This document shows, piece after piece, positions 21,172 to 29,633 of a stretch of DNA of 34,011 nucleotides. Source of the stretch: CAYLMM01 sp964384825 (lineage in GTDB: Bacteria > Krumholzibacteriota > Krumholzibacteriia > LZORAL124-64-63); contig CAYLMM010000028.1 of NCBI GenBank assembly GCA_964384825.1, positions 1 through 34,011 of the forward strand, read 5' to 3'. The notes under the pieces were generated by a model, which saw only the letters and a program-made list of their open reading frames with translations, had not been told where the DNA came from and searched no databases. Made by a program: the position numbers and the translations under genes. Positions within the stretch are counted from its first letter, which is position 1. The number at the start of each line of letters is the position of its first letter.

Positions 21172-21982
21172 GGGGGTCTCCTTCGGGGGGCGTCGGGCGT
21201 TCCGGGGAAGCGCCGGCCGCGGCCGCCCGCGCCATCGCCGCGGCGATGCGGGCGCGGATCCGTTCGGTATGGCTTCCCTCCCAGTAGATCCTGTCGCAGG
21301 TCGGACAGATCCGGTATTCGTGCCGCCAGGCGCGGGTCCGTTCGGGGACCCGCGGCGCAGCCTCCTTCTCGGCGATGGGTTCGAGGGGGCCGTTGCAGAG
21401 GCTGCAGCGTCCGAACAGGCGCACCGCCCCCGCGATCCGGAAGCGGCGGATCACCTCGGTCAACTGGTCGTCCGCGTTGCGCGAGCGCAGCAGCAATCCG
21501 CACGCGACCTCCCTGCGCTTCAGCAGCCCGTGGCCGCAGGTCAGCACGGCGCGGTCGGTTTCCGCGGCGATCGCGGCGATCCTTTCCGCGGTGTAGGCGC
21601 GGTCGTAGAGCACGTCGCATCCCATCATGCGCAGCAGGCGGGCCAGCTTGCCCAGATGCTGGTCGCAGACGAAGCGGTCCCGTTCCAGGGGCCTGGGCTG
21701 GAGCCGGTGCGCGTCCCAGGTGTCGGAGAACTCCCCCTGCGGGGGATGGGGCGGCGCCACCGGATGGACCTCGACGTGGTCCCCGTTCTCGACCAGCATC
21801 GTCCAGGTCGTCGGCCGGTTGCCGATCAGCAGCAGATCGATCTCGGTATGCGGCACCCCCAGCGACTCGACGGCGTCCTTCACCGAGGCCGGTTCGGGCA
21901 GCGTCAGGATGCGGTGGGGGGCGCGGGGAGGGGGCGTCAGGGAGGCCAGATCCCCCTTCAGGCTGATCGAGATGGTGATCAC
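21164..21982 (-). CDS. Ubiquitin-like plus Mut7-C domain protein with C-terminal zinc ribbon
   Basis: A 272-residue protein. The first ~80 residues resemble a ThiS/MoaD-like beta-grasp domain (HRILTLPEPASVKDAVESLGVPHTEID, NGDHVEVHPV), although the C-terminal Gly-Gly is not seen. From about residue 105 comes the Mut7-C domain, a PIN-like putative RNase: RFVCDQHLGKLARLLRMMGCDVLYDR, ending with CSLCN...CPTCDRIYWEGSHTERI (two CXXC pairs binding zinc). The usual LTRD-type motif reads LTCGHGLLKRR here, so a conserved acidic residue may be missing. The start is the GTG at 21982, with AGGAGG five bases upstream; the longer open frame to 22165 has no family similarity. Function of Ub-Mut7-C proteins is not well established. 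Confidence 0.82.
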   Translation of the reverse strand: MITISISLKGDLASLTPPPRAPHRILTLPEPASVKDAVESLGVPHTEIDLLLIGNRPTTWTMLVENGDHVEVHPVAPPHPPQGEFSDTWDAHRLQPRPLERDRFVCDQHLGKLARLLRMMGCDVLYDRAYTAERIAAIAAETDRAVLTCGHGLLKRREVACGLLLRSRNADDQLTEVIRRFRIAGAVRLFGRCSLCNGPLEPIAEKEAAPRVPERTRAWRHEYRICPTCDRIYWEGSHTERIRARIAAAMARAAAAGASPERPTPPEGDPHD

Positions 21983-22177
21983 GGCCGCCTCCTGTTTCGG
22001 GCCGGCGGCCGGAATGCCCGCGATCGCCGGCCGGCGGGCCCCAGTATACCCGTTGCCGGCAACGGGGGGAAGGGCCGAGGACGGCGGAAAATCCCGGTTA
22101 AATAGGATGTGCTTATCGTTTGACTGGGATGAAGGTCGGGGGTTAGTTTTGACGGCCACGACCATCCCGAACCTGGA

Positions 22178-22209
22178 AACGGTCCGACAAGGGGCAGACC
22201 GTTCCTTTT
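22178..22209 (+). promoter_or_regulatory. Leader hairpin before the surface operon
   Basis: AACGGTC (22178-22184) pairs with GACCGTT (22197-22203) around a 12-base loop, followed by CCTTTT. It lies just upstream of the ribosome site of the next gene and could be an attenuator or simply a short stem. In 22084-22140 TTGACT (near 22118) might be a -35 box, but no good -10 follows at the right distance. Nothing else was recognised in 21983-22229. Confidence 0.25.
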
Positions 22210-22229
22210 CGTATACCCGGAGGAATCAC

Positions 22230-24161
22230 TTGCAGCGACCGGGAAATCCATACTCGCCCACCCGCTGGGGAGTCGCCGCTCTCGCCGTCCTGCTGGTCCT
22301 GGTTTCCGCGGCCACGACGACGGCCCTGCCTCGCAAGGACATGGTCGCCAACGCCGGCATCATCGGCCTGGCCGTGACCAACCTCGGCTACGTGGGCAAC
22401 GGCCTGGCGAATCCGAACCAGCCGTCGGGCGAATACCCGCTGAACTCGAACGTCGAGCACCTGTTCCTCGGGGGGATCTGGGTCGGCGCCAAGATGGCCG
22501 ACGGCACGATCCGGGTCTCGACCGGCGCCCAGGATGCCTCGAACCTCGTGGCCGGCGACGAGGTCCGCGAGTTCGTCGACACCGACGATCCGGTGCTGGA
22601 GATGTCGAACAGCCAGAACAGCGACAACTACAGCCCGGCCGCCCTGGCCACCCAGCACATCGAATGCGTGTCGGACGACTACGCCACCATCGAATCGGGC
22701 AACCACGTTCCGCTGGGCCTGAAGGTCGTCCTGCGCGTCCTGGCCTGGGGCAATCCCTACGCCGACGACTTCGTGATCCTCGACTACGCGGTGATCAACA
22801 TCTCGGGCAGCGAGCTGCGCGACGTCTACGTCGGATTCTGGAACGACACCACCGTCGGCAACACGACCGTCACCAACCCCTACGACTCCCAGGCGGAGCA
22901 GGGCTGGAACTACTACGACGACGTCAACGGCGGCTGGCGGCCCGGCGACCTGGAGAACGATCCCGACATCTGGATGATGTGGGAGCGCGACGACGACGGC
23001 GACGACGGCATGGCGACCTCGTGGATCGGCACGCGCCTGCTCGGTTCGATTCCCCAGCCCCGGCCGGCCGACGGCGTGCCGCCGGTTTCCTACAACTCCT
23101 GGCGATTCCGCAACCTGCCCGACGAGGACGACGTCTACGAGGACGACGAGGGGGAGCACCAGGGCAAGTACCAGCTGATGGGCAACGGCGACTTCGACGT
23201 CGGCGAGACCCAGGAGGAGAACTTCACCACGGCTTCGGACTGGGTGGGGCTGCTCTCGACAGGCCCGTTCCCCTTCCTGGCGCCGGACGACACGCTGCAC
23301 GTGACCTACGCCATCGCCTGCGGCGCCGACTCGCTGGGCCTGCTGGCCAACTCCAAGGTGGCGCAGGTGGCCTACGACGACGGCTTCACGATCGCCAGCG
23401 GCCCGCCCTCGCCGCGGCTCTCGACGCGGACCGAAGACGACACGGTGGTCCTGAGCTGGTTCCCCGGCGATCCCGACGCGGCGGCCGACGATCCTTCGCG
23501 TTCGCCCGAGCACCATATCAGCAGCACCACCGGCAAGGCGGACTTCCAGGGCTACCGGATCTACCGCTTCCAGGGCGATACCTTCACCGACGATCCCTAC
23601 GAGTTGGCGACCCTGATCGCCGAGTACGACGTGATCGACGGCAACGGCTTCGATACGGGCCTGCCGCCCCTGGACGCCCAGGGCAACCGGACCTTCGTGG
23701 ACACAGGCCTGCTGGACGGTTTTCCCTACTGGTATTCGGTCGTCTCGTTCTCGGCGCCGGATCTGGAGGAAGGCCTGCCATCGTTCCAGAGCGGATTCAA
23801 CGAGAACGCCCTGCTCGTCTTCCCGGGATCGGCCCCGTCGGTCCCCGGGGACGACCGCGGGATCGGGGTCTATCCCAACCCCTACCGGGGGGGATCCCTG
23901 TACGACGAGAGCCGGGGCGAGGAGGAGCTGGGCCGCAAGATCTGGTTCACCGGACTGCCCGCCCGCAGCTCGATCCGCGTGTTCAATCTGGGCGGCGATC
24001 TGGTCCAGACGCTGCATCACGACGATCCCGACTCGGGCACCGAATCCTGGGACATGCTCAGCGATCCGGGCCGGGCGATCGCATCGGGCCTGTACATCTA
24101 CGTGGTCGAGGATCTGGAGACCGGCGACGTCGAACGCGGAAAGCTGGTGATCATCAAATGA
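22230..24161 (+). CDS. Exported protein with a type IX-like C-terminal sorting domain
   Basis: A 643-residue secreted or surface protein. It starts at a TTG (22230) with GGAGG six bases upstream, directly before a signal peptide (RWGVAALAVLLVLVSAATTTA, quoted in part). The body has VEHLFLGGIWVGAK and a region of Asp/Glu-rich loops (WERDDDGDDG, DEDDVYEDDEGE) that may bind calcium, followed by a fibronectin-like stretch (KADFQGYRIYRFQ, PYWYSVVSFSAPD). The last ~100 residues hold GVYPNPYRGG, IRVFNLGGDLVQTL and ASGLYIYVVEDLETGDVERGKLVI, the pattern of C-terminal domains recognised by the type IX system or of FlgD-like Ig domains. Enzymatic function is unknown. It is first of a five-gene coupled operon; its TGA overlaps the next ATG as ATGA. 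Confidence 0.82.
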   Translation: MQRPGNPYSPTRWGVAALAVLLVLVSAATTTALPRKDMVANAGIIGLAVTNLGYVGNGLANPNQPSGEYPLNSNVEHLFLGGIWVGAKMADGTIRVSTGAQDASNLVAGDEVREFVDTDDPVLEMSNSQNSDNYSPAALATQHIECVSDDYATIESGNHVPLGLKVVLRVLAWGNPYADDFVILDYAVINISGSELRDVYVGFWNDTTVGNTTVTNPYDSQAEQGWNYYDDVNGGWRPGDLENDPDIWMMWERDDDGDDGMATSWIGTRLLGSIPQPRPADGVPPVSYNSWRFRNLPDEDDVYEDDEGEHQGKYQLMGNGDFDVGETQEENFTTASDWVGLLSTGPFPFLAPDDTLHVTYAIACGADSLGLLANSKVAQVAYDDGFTIASGPPSPRLSTRTEDDTVVLSWFPGDPDAAADDPSRSPEHHISSTTGKADFQGYRIYRFQGDTFTDDPYELATLIAEYDVIDGNGFDTGLPPLDAQGNRTFVDTGLLDGFPYWYSVVSFSAPDLEEGLPSFQSGFNENALLVFPGSAPSVPGDDRGIGVYPNPYRGGSLYDESRGEEELGRKIWFTGLPARSSIRVFNLGGDLVQTLHHDDPDSGTESWDMLSDPGRAIASGLYIYVVEDLETGDVERGKLVIIK

Positions 24162-25660
24162 GAGACGGTCGTAAATCCACGGCGCGACGCCGGACGCCGC
24201 CGCCGTTGCCGGTCGCGCTGGCCGCCGCCCTGCTGGCCGCGGTCCTGGCCGCCGGCTGCGGCAACGATCCCTTCGATCCCTCGACGGTCGAGAACCAGCG
24301 GCCGGTCGCGCGGATCTTCATCTCGGCCGTCGATCCCGACGGGGAGCTGAATCCCACCAGCTATTATCGCCGGACATTCTCCTGGAGCGGCACCGACACG
24401 GACGGATTCGTCGAGGAATTCTTCGTCTCGATCGCGATGACCGCCGACGGGACCGCCCCCTGGGATACGACCGCGGCCACCGACACCACGATGACCTTCT
24501 CGACCGACGACCAGGGCGAGGCGATCGCCCTGGTGAAGGTGGCCTGCCGCGACGACCGCGGCGCGGTGAGCGACACCGTCAGCCAGCTGATCCCGCTGCG
24601 GAACTTCCCGCCGGTGATCAACTTCCAGGCCGATTTCGACACCTTCACCTGGAGCTACGGGGCCGCCAGCATGCGCCTGTTCGCCATCGACCTGGACGGC
24701 AACGAGACGATGTCCGATTCGGTGACCTACTATCTCGACACCGCGGACACCCTGCTCGCCCCGATGCCCGAGGGCGAGCCCGGCGCCGATCCCAACCTGC
24801 GGCCGGTGCGCATGGCGATCCAGGAGCCCGGCGAGGGCCTCTTCGAGATCGGACTGCCGGAGATCGCGACTCCCGGCGAGCGCACGCTGACGGTCAGGGT
24901 TGCCGACGAGGCCGACGCCGACGCCCGGTTCCTCTGGACCTGGGACGTGCTGCCCGCCAACGGCCCGGTGCTGGTGGTCGACGACATGCCGGGCGACTAC
25001 GACTTGGCGATCCACCATGCCGCCATGGACGATATCTTCGGCCGGGACAACTGGTCCTGCTACGACATGGAGGACGGGCTGCCGGACCGCCTGTGGGTCT
25101 TCGGCAAGACCCTCGAGCAGTTCGAAGCCGTCTTCTGGTACACCGGCTCGACGCCCTCGTACAACCTGCGCGACGCGACCCTGCATCTGGCCGCATACCT
25201 GAATCCCGAACCCGGATCGGGCCGGCCGGCCGGAAAGCTGCTGCTGGTCTCGAAGTCGGTGATCGGGTCGACGACCCTGCGCCTGCCTTCCGCCTTCGTC
25301 CAGGGGGAGCTCGGCGTGAACCAGATCGCTTCGCCGGTTTCGATGTTCGTGATCCCCCAGGACAAGCTGGCCCTTTCCCTACGTCCGACCCTGCCGGATC
25401 TGGTGCCGGACTCCCGTTTCGGAACCGCGATCGGGATGTCGCCCATGAACGGCGCGGAGGCGATCTATCAGATGGAATACAGCAGATACACCACCCGTCC
25501 TCCCTTCGAGCCCTTCGTCGGGGTGAGGATCCCGACCGCGGCCGAGGGGCCCGCCCGGGCCGTGACCCTTTCGGTGCAGCTCGAGTTCATGACCTACGAG
25601 AGCACCGTCGGCGCGATCGCGGCCATCCTGGGCGATGAACTGGAGGTGGCGCTGCCGTGA
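24158..25660 (+). CDS. Outer-surface lipoprotein with Ig-like and GATase-like domains
   Basis: A 500-residue lipoprotein: the signal ends LAAGC with the lipid Cys at position 34. Residues about 45-265 appear to be Ig/PKD-like beta domains (VARIFISAVDPDGELNP, TFSWSGTDTDGFVEEFF, CRDDRGAVSDTVSQ, RTLTVRVADEADADARFLWT). From about residue 267 comes GPVLVVDDMPGDYDLAIHHA, then FEAVFWYTGSTPSYNL and a KLLLVSKSV strand, a layout like the class I glutamine-amidotransferase-like domain found in secreted proteins of this kind; the catalytic Cys of true amidotransferases is not apparent. The rest is unassigned. ATG 24158 overlaps the upstream stop by four bases, and its stop overlaps the GTG of the receptor gene. 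Function is unknown. Confidence 0.75.
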   Translation: MRDGRKSTARRRTPPPLPVALAAALLAAVLAAGCGNDPFDPSTVENQRPVARIFISAVDPDGELNPTSYYRRTFSWSGTDTDGFVEEFFVSIAMTADGTAPWDTTAATDTTMTFSTDDQGEAIALVKVACRDDRGAVSDTVSQLIPLRNFPPVINFQADFDTFTWSYGAASMRLFAIDLDGNETMSDSVTYYLDTADTLLAPMPEGEPGADPNLRPVRMAIQEPGEGLFEIGLPEIATPGERTLTVRVADEADADARFLWTWDVLPANGPVLVVDDMPGDYDLAIHHAAMDDIFGRDNWSCYDMEDGLPDRLWVFGKTLEQFEAVFWYTGSTPSYNLRDATLHLAAYLNPEPGSGRPAGKLLLVSKSVIGSTTLRLPSAFVQGELGVNQIASPVSMFVIPQDKLALSLRPTLPDLVPDSRFGTAIGMSPMNGAEAIYQMEYSRYTTRPPFEPFVGVRIPTAAEGPARAVTLSVQLEFMTYESTVGAIAAILGDELEVALP

Positions 25661-28608
25661 CGAGGTTCCATTCCATCCTGCTGATCGTCTGCGTCGTCGC
25701 CGCGGTCCTCGCAGCCGCCGGACCGGCCGCGGCCGCGGCCACGGTCCAGGCCTCCGCGTCGCAGACCCGGGCGCCCGGAGGGGGCGAGGCTCCGGCCATG
25801 ATCCGCGGCTTCGTCTACGACGCGGAATCCGGCGAGCCCCTGCCGTACACCAACGTGTACGTCGCGGGCACCAACATCGGCACCATCGCCCTGTCCAAGG
25901 GCGAGTTCTATCTCACGGGCCTGCGCCCCGGCACCTACACCCTGAAGGCCTCGTACATCTCGTACGGCGTCGGCACGGAGATCGTCACGGTGGCCGCGGG
26001 CGAGCTGCGGGAGATCGCGTTCCATCTCGACGTCCAGGCGATCTACACCGATCCGATCGCCGTGTCGGCCCAGCGCCGGCTGATCGAGATCGAGCGCACC
26101 GGCAGCGCGCACCTGCTGACCGCCGACCAGATGGACGCCATGCCCCTGGACAACCTGGTCCAGATGATCTCGCACCAGCCGGGCGTGACGCTGCAGGACA
26201 ACGAGATCCACATCCGCGGCGGCCGGGCCGACGACACGCAGTTCATCATCGACGGCATCTCGGTGAACGACCCGCTGGCCGGCGGCGGCTACGGCTACCA
26301 GATCGATCCCTCGATCATCAACGAGATCGAGGTGCTGACCGGCGGATTCAACGCCGAGTACGGCCAGGCGGTGTCCGGGGTGGTGAACGTCTCGACCAAG
26401 GAGGGCTCGGACCGCTGGTCGGGCAAGACGAGCTGGAAGCGGGACTACCTGCACAAGGTCGACAAGAACGACGACCTCGGCTGGAACGAGCTGGACGACT
26501 ACGGCGAGCCGCAGAACATCGACGTGGTGAAGGCGTCGCTCTCGGGCCCCGATCCGCTCGGCGGCCTGCTGGACGCCCTGGGACTGGGGCTGCCCGGCAA
26601 GCAGTACCTTCTGCTGAGCGGGTCGATGGACATCCGCGACGGGTATCTGCCGACGTACTCGCGGACCGAGGATCTCCAGACGCCTGTCTACGACGCCGAC
26701 TGGCTGTCTCCGCGCCAGCAGAACGACTGGAACGGCCTGGCGAAGTGGACCTGGAACATCGATCCGACCCACAAGCTGAACTTCACGGCCAGCCGCCAAC
26801 TCGCGGTCAGCCAGGGCTTCACGCTGCCCGGCGAGGGCTTCCCGCGGCCGTTCATCGACAACCTGGACAACTATCTGGTCTTCACCAACGAGAGCATCCT
26901 CAACCAGCTGTACTACCGGCAGGTCCTGGGCGAGAACGATTTCTTCGAGTTCAGCATCGGCCGCAACTATTCGCGGATGCACGCCAACGTCAACGGCAAC
27001 GACGACTACTCCACGTACGCGCTGATCGATTCGCCCTCGGCGCCCGACCACCTGGCCTACGGATCGGCCGACCGCTGGCACGACCACTATTCCGAGTCGT
27101 ACAACGTCAAGTCGTCCTACGCCTTCGTGGCCAACGAGACCAACCAGTTCAAGACGGGCTTCGAGCTCTCGTTCACCGAGATGCAGATGGTGGACCTGCA
27201 GTCCTCGCTCGGCACGCCGCCCCCGGGCAAGCTGGGCATCAAGGAGGACATCTTCAAGGTGCACCCGATCGTCGGCGCGGGCTACATCCAGGACACCATC
27301 AGCTACGGCGGGCTGGTCGTGAACGCGGGCGTGCGGCTCGACACCTGGGCGCCCGGCCGCGAGGTCGAGGAAGTGATGGCCAACGAAGAGGATTACCTCT
27401 TCATCTACCCCGACATGGTCGAGGAGTTCGAGCAGGACACGATGGGCTTCGCCGGGCGGCGCTGGAAGGCGCGGGTCTCGCCGCGGCTCGGGGTCAGCTT
27501 CCCGGTCACCGAGCGCGACAAGTTCTTCTTCAATTACGGGCATTTCAGCCAGTGGCCGCGCTTCGCCTACGTCTATCCGCAGCTGCAGGCCCAGGCGGCG
27601 ACCAAGGTCCAGCTGCTCGGCAACCCGAACCTCGACGCCAAGGTGACCATCGAGTACGAGGCGGGGCTGCAGCACGAGTTCGACGGGCTGTGGAGCCTGG
27701 GCGTGACGGTCTTCAACCGCGACATCTACGGCTACGCCAAGTCCGTCTCGCTCGACGCGGTGGACGTCGGCGCCGACGAGACGCCCGATCCCAACGACAC
27801 CGGCACGGTGACCATCGAGCCGGTGCGCTACTTCAACGGCGACTCGGCGCGCAGCCTGGGCGTCGAGCTGAGCATCATCAAGCGCACCACGCGCTTCCTC
27901 TCGGGGTCGGCCAACTTCGAATTCTCGCGCAGCACCGGCACCAACAGCTCGGCCGACGAGGCCTATCTGCTGGCGGTCTACGACGAGGCCTACACGCCGA
28001 CCGCGAGCATCGGCGGCCTGACCCGCACGCCGCTGGTCTGGGACAAGCCGTGGAAGGTGTCGGTCAACCTCGACTTCTCGGTCTTCGACAAGGAACGGCC
28101 GGAGCTGCCGGTGGTCTATCCGAGGCTGCGGGGCGCCTTCCCGTTCCTGTCGTTCGGCGCGACCCGCTGGGAGATGCCGCCGAACTGGAGCCTGAACCTG
28201 CTGTACCGGGCCGAGGCCGGACGCCGCTACACGCCGATCCACTACGCGGATCCCGACGATCCGGTGGCCGGCGACTACGAGTACGACGACTACAACAGCG
28301 GCCTGGGGCCCTACAAGAGCTCGCTCAACCTGCGTTTCAACAAGTACTGGAACGTGGGCGACCGGAAGAAGGTGACCTTCTTCATCGAGGGCAGGAACAT
28401 CCTGAACCACAAGAACTACCGGCGCATCAATTCCTGGACCGGAGAAGGGTACTCGGTGGGCGACTACAACCCGAGCTGGACCGACAAGTGGTCCACAGAG
28501 GACGAGCCGCTGACCACCAACTCCCCGGAATACGCCAAGGGCGTCGTCGATCCCAGCTACACCGAGGATCCGCGCACGATCCTGACGGGGGTGAGCTTCT
28601 CATGGTAG
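25657..28608 (+). CDS. TonB-dependent outer-membrane receptor with N-terminal carboxypeptidase-like domain
   Basis: A 983-residue outer-membrane protein. Signal peptide about 1-29, then a CarboxypepD_reg-like beta domain at about 48-130 (IRGFVYDAESGEPLPYTNVY, GEFYLTGLRPGTYTLKASYI), a plug at about 150-250 (DNEIHIRGGRADDTQFIIDG, INEIEVLTGGFNAEYGQAVS, GVVNVSTKEG), and a 22-strand-type barrel to the C-terminal VSFSW, with the terminal aromatic usual for barrel assembly. It resembles TonB receptors without a SusD partner; no SusD-like gene is nearby. The ligand cannot be predicted. GTG start at 25657 overlaps the lipoprotein stop (GTGA), and its TAG overlaps the next gene by seven bases. Confidence 0.92.
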   Translation: MTRFHSILLIVCVVAAVLAAAGPAAAAATVQASASQTRAPGGGEAPAMIRGFVYDAESGEPLPYTNVYVAGTNIGTIALSKGEFYLTGLRPGTYTLKASYISYGVGTEIVTVAAGELREIAFHLDVQAIYTDPIAVSAQRRLIEIERTGSAHLLTADQMDAMPLDNLVQMISHQPGVTLQDNEIHIRGGRADDTQFIIDGISVNDPLAGGGYGYQIDPSIINEIEVLTGGFNAEYGQAVSGVVNVSTKEGSDRWSGKTSWKRDYLHKVDKNDDLGWNELDDYGEPQNIDVVKASLSGPDPLGGLLDALGLGLPGKQYLLLSGSMDIRDGYLPTYSRTEDLQTPVYDADWLSPRQQNDWNGLAKWTWNIDPTHKLNFTASRQLAVSQGFTLPGEGFPRPFIDNLDNYLVFTNESILNQLYYRQVLGENDFFEFSIGRNYSRMHANVNGNDDYSTYALIDSPSAPDHLAYGSADRWHDHYSESYNVKSSYAFVANETNQFKTGFELSFTEMQMVDLQSSLGTPPPGKLGIKEDIFKVHPIVGAGYIQDTISYGGLVVNAGVRLDTWAPGREVEEVMANEEDYLFIYPDMVEEFEQDTMGFAGRRWKARVSPRLGVSFPVTERDKFFFNYGHFSQWPRFAYVYPQLQAQAATKVQLLGNPNLDAKVTIEYEAGLQHEFDGLWSLGVTVFNRDIYGYAKSVSLDAVDVGADETPDPNDTGTVTIEPVRYFNGDSARSLGVELSIIKRTTRFLSGSANFEFSRSTGTNSSADEAYLLAVYDEAYTPTASIGGLTRTPLVWDKPWKVSVNLDFSVFDKERPELPVVYPRLRGAFPFLSFGATRWEMPPNWSLNLLYRAEAGRRYTPIHYADPDDPVAGDYEYDDYNSGLGPYKSSLNLRFNKYWNVGDRKKVTFFIEGRNILNHKNYRRINSWTGEGYSVGDYNPSWTDKWSTEDEPLTTNSPEYAKGVVDPSYTEDPRTILTGVSFSW

Positions 28609-29633
28609 GACGCAGAGACTCCCGCGGGATCTTCGCCGCGATCGCCGCCTCGCTGATCCTGCTCGCCGCGGCGCCGTGGGCGTCGGCGGGCGATCCGCTC
28701 GGGTCGGAGAACGTCGGCACGTCCGGCGCCCAGTTCCTCACCGTGCCGGTCGGCGCGAGGGCGGTCGGCATGGGCCAGGCCTACATGTCGTGCGCGGTCG
28801 ACGGCGCGGCGGCCTTCTGGAATCCGGCCGGCATCATGCGCACGCCGGGACGCAGGAACCTGTTCTTCTCCCATACCGACTACACGGCCGACATCGACAT
28901 GGACTTCGCCTCGTATTCCTGGCGGCGGCAGAACTTCGGCTTCGCCCTCTCGGCCGGCATGCTGCGTTCGGGCGACATCGAACGCACCACCGAGATGCAC
29001 CAGGAGGGGACCGGCCAGACCTTCAACGCCAACCAGTACTACGTCTCGGTCTCGATGGCCCGCGCGATGACCGACCGGTTCTCGGTCGGCGGCACGGCCA
29101 AGTTCTTCCAGGAGAACCTCGACGAATTCGAGAGCCGCGGCCTGCTGATGGATCTGGGCGTGCTCTACTATGCCGGCGTGGGCGATCTGCGGATCGGATT
29201 CGCCGTGCGGAATTTCGGGGCCGATCTCAGGCCCGGCGGAACGCCGCCGGTGATCGAGGGTTCCGAGAACGCGTCCGGCCAGTTCCAGAGCTACTCGCCG
29301 CCGACGTCGGGATCCTTCGGCGCGGCCTACACCTGGGGCCTGGCCGAGAGGGTGGGGCTGCTGACCACCGTCGACTTCCATCATCCGTCCGATTTCTCGG
29401 AGAGCTTCCGCTTCGGGGGCGAACTGGCGATCGGCGACCGGCTGAAGCTGCGCGGCGGCTACGAGACCGACCAGGACGAGGGCGGGATGTCCGCCGGGTT
29501 CGGCGTCGATCTCTCGCGCCAGCGCCTCGGCGTGAGGCTGGACTACGGTTACACCGATATGGGCGTCTTCGGCGACATCCACCACCTCTCGGTGGATCTG
29601 ACGCCGCTGCGCGACGAAAGGAGGGAGCGATGA
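28602..29633 (+). CDS. PorV/PorQ-family outer-membrane beta-barrel protein
   Basis: A 343-residue exported barrel. After a signal peptide (AAIAASLILLAAAPWASAGD) comes the family hallmark: SGAQFLTVPVGARAVGMGQA and YMSCAVDGAAAFWNPAGIMR, followed by alternating strands such as NFGFALSAGMLRSGDIERTT and GVLYYAGVGDLRIGFAVRNFG, and a terminal YTDMGVFGDIHHLSVDL. This is the PorV/PorQ/FadL-like family; PorV serves the type IX system as a shuttle protein and PorQ-like members are of less certain role. Its presence beside a protein with a type IX-like sorting domain supports an export or surface-anchoring role, which is inference. ATG 28602 lies in the receptor's final codons; GGTGAG is the nearest ribosome site. 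Confidence 0.9.
   Translation: MVGRRDSRGIFAAIAASLILLAAAPWASAGDPLGSENVGTSGAQFLTVPVGARAVGMGQAYMSCAVDGAAAFWNPAGIMRTPGRRNLFFSHTDYTADIDMDFASYSWRRQNFGFALSAGMLRSGDIERTTEMHQEGTGQTFNANQYYVSVSMARAMTDRFSVGGTAKFFQENLDEFESRGLLMDLGVLYYAGVGDLRIGFAVRNFGADLRPGGTPPVIEGSENASGQFQSYSPPTSGSFGAAYTWGLAERVGLLTTVDFHHPSDFSESFRFGGELAIGDRLKLRGGYETDQDEGGMSAGFGVDLSRQRLGVRLDYGYTDMGVFGDIHHLSVDLTPLRDERRER

Noticed and set aside
22118..22146. Possible sigma70 promoter (TTGACT, 17 bases, TTAGTT) for the surface operon
   Set aside because: The -10 match is poor (two of six), so it is mentioned but not claimed.
22143..24020. 625-residue open frame on the minus strand
   Set aside because: Antisense to the exported protein gene; no recognisable motifs.
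25594..28410. 938-residue open frame on the minus strand
   Set aside because: Antisense to the TonB-dependent receptor; repetitive Val/Gly/Arg composition without family features.
25635..28600. Plus-strand frame running into the PorV-like gene (1332 residues in all)
   Set aside because: Only the part from 28602 is real; the upstream part is an Arg/Gly-rich out-of-frame reading of the receptor gene.
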